Assembly: GCA_900547915.1 (NCBI GenBank)
Contig: URIN01000059.1
Coordinates: forward strand, 1 to 7,693
Source of the DNA: an uncultured Clostridium sp.
Lineage (GTDB): Bacteria; Bacillota; Clostridia; Oscillospirales; Acutalibacteraceae
Direction: 5' to 3'
DNA length: 7,693 bases
Under the pieces are notes generated by a model. That model had not been told where the DNA came from. It saw only the letters and a list, made by a program, of their open reading frames with translations, and made no database searches. Positions 7,211 through 7,693 of this stretch are shown here, piece by piece; position 1 is the stretch's first letter, and each line of letters opens with the position of its first letter. The translations under genes and the position numbers were made by a program.

Positions 7211-7243
7211 AGCGGTATCGGTTTTCGATACCGCTATTTTTTT
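7208..7243 (+). terminator. Intrinsic terminator after rny
   Basis: An 11-bp perfect stem (7210-7220 with 7226-7236) has a 5-base loop (GTTTT) and a run of seven T (7237-7243); A-T pairs at 7208-7209 can extend the stem. It begins 15 bases after the rny TAA. The ribosome site of the next gene starts only two bases after the T-run. Confidence 0.92.
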
Positions 7244-7257
7244 CAGGAGGTATTTTT

Positions 7258-7548
7258 ATGGTAAAGCATATAGTTTGTTTTAAACTAAAGGAAAGCAATG
7301 ACGACAATAAGGCGGCAGCAAAAGATAGGCTTCTTTCAATGAAAGGAAAAGTTCCTATGATGAAAGATATTGAAGTAGGAACAGATTTCCTCGGATCCCA
7401 GAGAAGTTACGATATTATCCTTCAGGTCACTCTTGAAAACAGGGAGGCTCTTGATGAGTATCAGAAGGACGATTATCATTGTTCATATGTAAAACCGTAT
7501 ATGCACGAAAACACAATCTCATCGGTTGCTGTTGATTATGAATTTTGA
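7258..7548 (+). CDS. Dabb (stress-responsive dimeric A/B barrel) domain protein
   Basis: The 96-residue product is a single Dabb-type ferredoxin-like domain. It opens with MVKHIVCFKLKE, in which strand one carries the characteristic His4, then a helix rich in Lys and Ala. A PMMKDIEVGTDF strand (33-44) and a SYDIILQVTLENREALDEYQ segment (50-69) follow, with the conserved late His-x2-Val-x-Pro pattern seen as HCSYVKP (74-80). Family members form small dimeric barrels and are described as stress-induced in plants; bacterial ones mostly lack an assigned reaction. A strong AGGAGG (7245-7250) lies 7 bases before the ATG. It is downstream of rny but separated by a terminator, so it is probably transcribed from its own promoter or by read-through. 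Family call good, function unknown. Confidence 0.88.
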   Translation: MVKHIVCFKLKESNDDNKAAAKDRLLSMKGKVPMMKDIEVGTDFLGSQRSYDIILQVTLENREALDEYQKDDYHCSYVKPYMHENTISSVAVDYEF

Positions 7549-7647
7549 TAATGCTTTAACAAAAGAAGTGCATATAATACAAAAAACGGAACAATAAAAA
7601 AATCGTAAAAAATTTATGAATTATTAACAAAGATACCAATTTATTAT
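7549..7647. other. AT-rich intergenic tail, no gene seen
   Basis: About 100 bases of very AT-rich sequence follow the Dabb stop. I see no complete terminator hairpin. A TATAAT (7573-7578) is present but lacks a well-spaced -35. The insert is cut at 7647, so the downstream gene and any terminator are missing. Confidence 0.6.
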
Positions 7648-7693
7648 CTGTCTCTTATACACATCTGACGCTGCCGACGAATAGCCTTGTGTA
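7648..7693 (-). other. Illumina Nextera read-1 adapter with i5 index, inverted copy (synthetic)
   Basis: This is the reverse complement of bases 2-47: mosaic end (7648-7666), read-1 tail (7667-7680), index (7681-7688) and the P5 remnant GTGTA. All 46 bases match the left end. The same adapter and index at both ends points to a single tagmented, PCR-amplified molecule. Confidence 0.98.

Noticed and set aside
7573..7578. TATAAT in the right-hand tail as a promoter for a downstream gene
   Set aside because: The nearest -35-like hexamer (TTGATA, 7545-7550) is 22 bases away, no extended -10 TG is in register, and the downstream gene is not in the window.
1..7693. Terminal inverted repeats resembling transposon or linear-plasmid ends
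   Set aside because: The repeats are Nextera adapter, index and the engineered Tn5 mosaic end. No transposase or replication gene lies between them.

Overview
This window is an ordinary housekeeping segment from a Gram-positive, low-to-moderate-GC bacterium of the phylum Bacillota. A clostridial, possibly gut-derived (Oscillospirales/Ruminococcaceae-like) organism is my best guess, but the sequence alone does not fix the genus. The evidence is YhaM and RNase Y together (a Firmicutes-type RNA-decay set), a T-box leader in front of thrS, strong AGGAGG-type ribosome binding sites, and clean TTGACA/TATAAT promoters. Both extreme ends are not biological. Bases 1-47 and 7648-7693 are Illumina Nextera (Tn5) read-1 adapter plus an index, in inverted orientation. 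The genomic insert is therefore about 48-7647.

Left block (+ strand, 110-3117): a promoter drives a tight three-gene operon. Its genes are yhaM (OB-fold plus HD-domain 3'-5' exoribonuclease), prmA (ribosomal protein L11 methyltransferase, 15 bp downstream), and a membrane-anchored alpha/beta hydrolase that overlaps prmA by ATGA. The operon ends at a strong hairpin that also serves as the terminator for the convergent thrS.

Centre (- strand, 5378-3144): thrS (threonyl-tRNA synthetase) lies behind a roughly 290-nt leader. The leader is a recognisable T-box riboswitch with a Stem I, an in-place ACC (Thr) specifier, a UGGAACC tRNA-end-binding bulge, and mutually exclusive antiterminator and terminator. 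Threonyl-tRNA synthetase synthesis should thus rise when uncharged tRNA-Thr accumulates.

Right block (+ strand, 5456-7548): divergent from thrS, a near-consensus promoter drives rny (RNase Y, the membrane-anchored endoribonuclease) with a 5' leader of about 130 nt that begins with a hairpin. A terminator follows rny. A small Dabb (stress-responsive A/B barrel) protein gene comes next, and its likely promoter overlaps that terminator.

The functional theme is RNA and translation: two HD-domain ribonucleases (YhaM, RNase Y), one ribosomal-protein modification enzyme and one aminoacyl-tRNA synthetase. I see no mobile element, CRISPR array, tRNA or rRNA gene, or evidence of a novel multi-gene system. 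The points worth a second look are regulatory layouts and the synthetic ends.
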